This document shows, in pieces, positions 60,744 through 64,000 of a stretch of 64,000 nucleotides of DNA. How positions within the stretch are numbered: position 1 is the stretch's first letter; each line of letters opens with the position of its first letter. Where the stretch lies: assembly GCA_021401465.1 (NCBI GenBank), contig JADDMT010000003.1:620001-684000 (forward strand). The letters are read 5' to 3'. Source of the stretch: Teratosphaeria epicoccoides (lineage: Eukaryota; Ascomycota; Dothideomycetes; Mycosphaerellales; Teratosphaeriaceae). The notes under the pieces are model-generated. The model saw only the letters and a list, made by a program, of their open reading frames with translations. It was not told where the DNA came from and made no database searches. The position numbers and the translations under genes are program-made.

Positions 60744-62300
60744 ATGTCACCGAGAAAAGCAGCGACTGATAGGCCTCGAGATCCGCGCGCAGCGTCGGCT
60801 CAATCCACTACACCCAGGATTGCAATCCCAAAGCCCAGTGACAGAACTCCTATCATCACAATCAAGGACGAGCCACCAGAGTACGGCCAAAACATCGCTC
60901 CCGGGTATGAATCCTCCGACAGCGATGGCGAAGATTTTGCGGATTGGGACGGCTTCGAGGTTTCTCGAGCGCTGCCTCGCTACGACGAACGCAGATATAC
61001 GTTGCGTGAGCTCATGATGCTCCTGGACACTCCAAACGGCATCGATCTTGATCCTATCTATCAGCGCGGCTTCGTTTGGAACGAAGACCGTCAAATTGGT
61101 CTAGTTGATTCGATATTCCAAGGCTACTACATCCCTGGGCTTATCTTCAATAAACAGCAACGACAGATTGGCAGCATTCAAAGAAGTATCATGGTGTGCA
61201 TTGACGGCAAGCAGCGGCTGACGTCAGTGAAGCGCTTCACTGAAGGGCACTTCCCATGCCACGACCGCTTTGGGAGTAAATGGTTCTTCTGCCGACCTTG
61301 GGACGCCGAGAAACAGCCACATGGTCGAAAGCACCTCCCGCCAACGGCAAAGGCTGCTTTCTGGCAGAAGACATTTCTTTGTTATGAGTATGTCGGCATG
61401 ACCGATGATCAGGAACACGAACTCTTCGAACGTGTGCAACGTGGCAACCCTCTCACACCGGCAGAAAAGTCACAAGCCAAGAAGGGACCATGGCAAGAGC
61501 TCGCCCGTCGGTTCGAGCAGGACTACTTCCGTGTCATGAGATTGGGCGGCAACGCGCGAGGTGCAGGACATGGCAAGATCATTTCTTCTTTCATTCAGAT
61601 CCGGGAGCAGGACCGAGCAGCTGTGGACCCTCTACGTCCAGAACATTTCAAGGCTACAAATTATTGGGTGGACAAATGGTTCGTCGCCGATGTCCACCAG
61701 CACCCTTGCACGCCCGAGATTGCAGATCGCATGAAGGGAATTTTTGATCGATTCGAGCGTATCGCGCGGTCGAAACGAGCATTTGCCAACGATGGCCTGA
61801 GCAACGAAAGAGCAAAGGTGGCACCGATCGAGTTTGTTGCTATTGCTTGCATGATTGACAGGTATTCGCATAAGACTGATGCTGAATTGGAGGAGACAAT
61901 CCGCTATATGCGGCGCGAAGTCCGAAAGTCCCACAGCAATGACGTGCAGCGCAAGCCGGCGGTCTGGAGAACTTTGTGTGCAGCGATAGAGAAGTCACTT
62001 GAACAAAAAGAGGAGATGCAGATCGACGATCATGAGGACGATCGCGACGAGGCCGACATCCGATACGAACAGCCTGTCCTCTCGGCGTTGGGTGCATCAT
62101 ATGGGGAAAGTGAGAGATATTTCGACGATAGCTACGACGACGATGAGGCTGCAGCGAAGATGCTGCGCTATTGGCAGTCAGTTGCAGAGAAGGATCGCAA
62201 GGCTAAAGACCCGGAAAGCCCTGCCAACGCTCATGGCGACTTGAAACGCACGTCTAAGGCAGATAATCAGGGCAGAAATGTACGACAGCGATATTCATGA
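60744..62300 (+). CDS. DUF262 (GmrSD-N / ParB-like fold) protein
   Basis: 518 residues, one exon. After an 80-residue disordered, acidic N-terminus (GYESSDSDGEDFADWDGFE) comes the DUF262 core: YTLRELMMLLDTPNGIDLDP, YQRGFVWNEDRQIGLVDSIF, GYYIPGLIF and the signature CIDGKQRLTSVKRFTEGHFP at about 150-165. A helical region follows (ELFERVQRGNPLTPAEKSQA), then an acidic tail and a basic end. In bacteria DUF262 is the N-terminal domain of the GmrSD restriction enzymes, with the D-G-Q-R-type motif of the ParB/sulfiredoxin fold that binds or cleaves nucleotides. Fungal members are common but uncharacterised. There is no C-terminal DUF1524 HNH nuclease domain, so a nuclease role is not shown. Confidence 0.8.
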   Translation: MSPRKAATDRPRDPRAASAQSTTPRIAIPKPSDRTPIITIKDEPPEYGQNIAPGYESSDSDGEDFADWDGFEVSRALPRYDERRYTLRELMMLLDTPNGIDLDPIYQRGFVWNEDRQIGLVDSIFQGYYIPGLIFNKQQRQIGSIQRSIMVCIDGKQRLTSVKRFTEGHFPCHDRFGSKWFFCRPWDAEKQPHGRKHLPPTAKAAFWQKTFLCYEYVGMTDDQEHELFERVQRGNPLTPAEKSQAKKGPWQELARRFEQDYFRVMRLGGNARGAGHGKIISSFIQIREQDRAAVDPLRPEHFKATNYWVDKWFVADVHQHPCTPEIADRMKGIFDRFERIARSKRAFANDGLSNERAKVAPIEFVAIACMIDRYSHKTDAELEETIRYMRREVRKSHSNDVQRKPAVWRTLCAAIEKSLEQKEEMQIDDHEDDRDEADIRYEQPVLSALGASYGESERYFDDSYDDDEAAAKMLRYWQSVAEKDRKAKDPESPANAHGDLKRTSKADNQGRNVRQRYS

Positions 62301-62812
62301 CACTGATGACTTTGCACTAGATGAGGTATGGGTGGTCAGAACGGCCGAGGTTGAAGTCCGTGCAGGGTGATCTACTAACGTGTGCGTGGCAAGCGCCGTA
62401 TAGCGATGCTGTAGCTGCACAGTATGCTGGGTAATAGATGAATGCTTCGCCTGGCTGAGGGCACTGCCCGAGAACCCAATTCATCATGTGACTATTTTGG
62501 GAGACTCGTTGGTATAACTCTTCGTTTGGTCATTGGCTGCATCGGCTGGGCCCGCAGTGACGCCGAAGCTTAGGTCGCGCAACTTCCCGACCTCAGATTC
62601 CCACACTCCCTGCACATCGTTCTGCAGCGAAAGCCCTCATCGAACTCTTGACGTGGGGCTGATCATGGGACAGCACGAAGATATACGTGTGGAGAATCAG
62701 ATGTCTCTACTCTAGATGATGGCAAAACATCTGCTCGAACTGACATCAAGATCCTCACATTCGAGACATTGACATCTCAGGTCATTCCTGCCGGGAGTGT
62801 CCTGGATCAGCG
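62301..62812. other. Intergenic stretch
   Basis: Promoter region of the cofactor C gene and 3' flank of the DUF262 gene. Nothing else is supported. Confidence 0.5.
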
Positions 62813-64000
62813 ATGTCAACAACGGCGGCTTCGTCAGGCTCCAATGCTATCGATCAAGATGGATCAGACTTCACACGAGGAATTACCAATGCCGAAAAAT
62901 TCTCTCAGTACTTCCAGCAGGAGGTTGCAGGTATCAAGTCATCATCACATTGCGAGTATAGCAGTCGCTTACATCTTGAATCAGCTCTACAGGATCGGAT
63001 GGACAAGCTGCAGACCCAGTCCATATCCGGTGGCGAACGGACAGACGCTGCCGAACATTGCCAAGATGCTATCGCCCGAGTCTCTGATTCTGTCAAAGAC
63101 GCCTCCGCTATTATCCTCGCGTACGACCGAAGGACCTACGGCGAAGCCATCAAGGCTTTGACAGCAAAGCTTCAGGAGATCCAGACGACCTTTGCTCCGA
63201 AACCCAAGTTCTCTTTCAGGAAGGGCAGTACATTTACGGCCAAGAAGAATGCATCGGCGATCAGTATTAATGATGCAGCAGAGATGGCGAATCAACAGCG
63301 AAGGTTACCTGGGTCTCAGGGTCCCAATGCAAGCTCCACCGAGTCAAGTATGGCTCCGACACCTGCGCACCTACGATCTCCGGCTACAGAGAGAGCAGAG
63401 GAAGAAGGTACCTCATTTGGGATATCTGCCACAGTCTCAGGAGGTGCTGAGACCTCGATGGGTGGCCGGGAGGCTGCAAGAGTGCATCGACCTTCTTTAT
63501 CGCAAAGTGGTGCGGTCAGAATTTCCGGGCACTCGAATGCGCACATCATCCTTCCGCCCTCGGCTTCGCACGCCACGACTTCAGGCACACTGGCCAATCT
63601 GGAGCACTGCATTGTCGACCTTTCCTCTCCAACGGATGACCAACCTTTCGCGAGCCTTAACGTCAAGCATGTCAAAGGCTCACTGGTCATATGTGGGAGA
63701 GTGTCTGGACCAATACACTTGACCGATGTGACGCATTGTGTCATTGTAGTTGCGAGTCGGCAGTTCAGGATGCATGACAGTCACAACACATACATTTACC
63801 TGCAGACGTCAAGTCGACCGATCATTGAAGACTGTACGAGCATAGCGTTTGCGCCATTGCCGGAGCAGTACAAGGGAGCGAGTCATGAGCAGTGTCTTGG
63901 AGAGCAATGGAAGGAAATCGATGACTTCAAGTGGCTTAGAAGTGAACCTAGTCCAAATTGGAGGGTGTTGGAGCCACAAATGAGGGTGGGTGAGAATGTA
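62813..64000 (+). CDS. Tubulin-binding cofactor C (TBCC) homolog, C-terminus cut by window edge
   Basis: The frame is open from ATG at 62813 to the right edge, so the end is missing (396 codons visible). The N-terminal half is charged and helical (NAEKFSQYFQQEVAGIKSSS), as in the TBCC spectrin-like domain, then a basic FSFRKGSTFTAKKNASAISI linker. From about residue 243 the C-CAP beta-helix begins: LANLEHCIVDLSSP, LKHVKGSLVICGRVSGPI-like strands (NVKHVKGSLVICGRVSGPIH), VTHCVIVVASRQFRMHDSHN, and IIEDCTSIAFAPLPE. The Arg in QFRMHDS is the position of the conserved catalytic arginine finger in cofactor C. TBCC stimulates GTP hydrolysis by tubulin in the cofactor D/E complex, releasing native heterodimer. 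Confidence 0.88.
   Translation, partial: MSTTAASSGSNAIDQDGSDFTRGITNAEKFSQYFQQEVAGIKSSSHCEYSSRLHLESALQDRMDKLQTQSISGGERTDAAEHCQDAIARVSDSVKDASAIILAYDRRTYGEAIKALTAKLQEIQTTFAPKPKFSFRKGSTFTAKKNASAISINDAAEMANQQRRLPGSQGPNASSTESSMAPTPAHLRSPATERAEEEGTSFGISATVSGGAETSMGGREAARVHRPSLSQSGAVRISGHSNAHIILPPSASHATTSGTLANLEHCIVDLSSPTDDQPFASLNVKHVKGSLVICGRVSGPIHLTDVTHCVIVVASRQFRMHDSHNTYIYLQTSSRPIIEDCTSIAFAPLPEQYKGASHEQCLGEQWKEIDDFKWLRSEPSPNWRVLEPQMRVGENV

Noticed and set aside
1..64000. CRISPR arrays, rRNA genes, intact transposons or LTRs
   Set aside because: No regular spaced repeats, rRNA signatures, transposase or reverse-transcriptase ORFs were seen.

Overview
The window is nuclear DNA of a filamentous ascomycete (Pezizomycotina, most likely Dothideomycetes). 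Genes are compact with short GT-AG introns (47-60 nt, plus a few longer ones). The proteins are ordinary eukaryotic housekeeping factors in their fungal forms (TAF5, MED1, MED11, Spt10, GCP3, Pcp1-type spindle pole protein, Tsr4, tubulin cofactor C), mixed with Pezizomycotina-type accessory genes (Ser/Thr-rich GPI protein, secreted L-amino-acid oxidase, FAD monooxygenase, P450, rhodopsin-domain fragment). The class-level placement is inference from protein families and was not tested by a search. Both window edges cut a gene: an AAA ATPase at the left and tubulin cofactor C at the right.

Layout. 1-8.3 kb: AAA ATPase C-terminus, a SnoaL-like secreted protein, a conserved fungal protein of unknown function, and the 1.4-kilo-residue spindle pole body coiled-coil protein. 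8.7-16 kb: Ecdysoneless/SGT1 homolog, a frameshifted IFI6-like gene, a truncated rhodopsin-domain gene, then TAF5 and MED11 as a divergent pair. 17.5-23.4 kb: mitochondrial ribosomal protein bL31m and, divergent from it, a 1700-residue predicted mitochondrial protein joining KH-like modules to a flavin-reductase domain. 23.8-33.3 kb: a eukaryotic HoxX homolog, Tsr4/PDCD2, an F-box/2EXR-type protein and Spt10. 33.9-39.5 kb: accessory block (FAD monooxygenase, GPI protein, L-amino-acid oxidase). 40-45 kb: GCP3 and AtfA. 46-57 kb: gene-poor and decaying accessory region with an alpha/beta hydrolase, an ankyrin pseudogene, a P450 and broken ORFs. 57.4-64 kb: small Cys-containing protein, MED1, a DUF262 protein and cofactor C.

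Three functional themes recur. RNA polymerase II machinery: TAF5, MED11, MED1, Spt10, AtfA. Microtubule organisation: Pcp1/Spc110-type protein, GCP3, cofactor C. Mitochondrial gene expression or metabolism: bL31m and the KH/flavin-reductase protein. No CRISPR array, rRNA, convincing tRNA or intact transposon was seen.

Several genes needed introns to be complete: TAF5, bL31m, HoxX, Tsr4, L-amino-acid oxidase, the spindle pole protein and the P450. These splice calls rest on consensus sites plus restoration of family-conserved sequence. The best candidates for something little described are the KH/flavin-reductase fusion, the HoxX homolog in a fungus, and the DUF262 protein.
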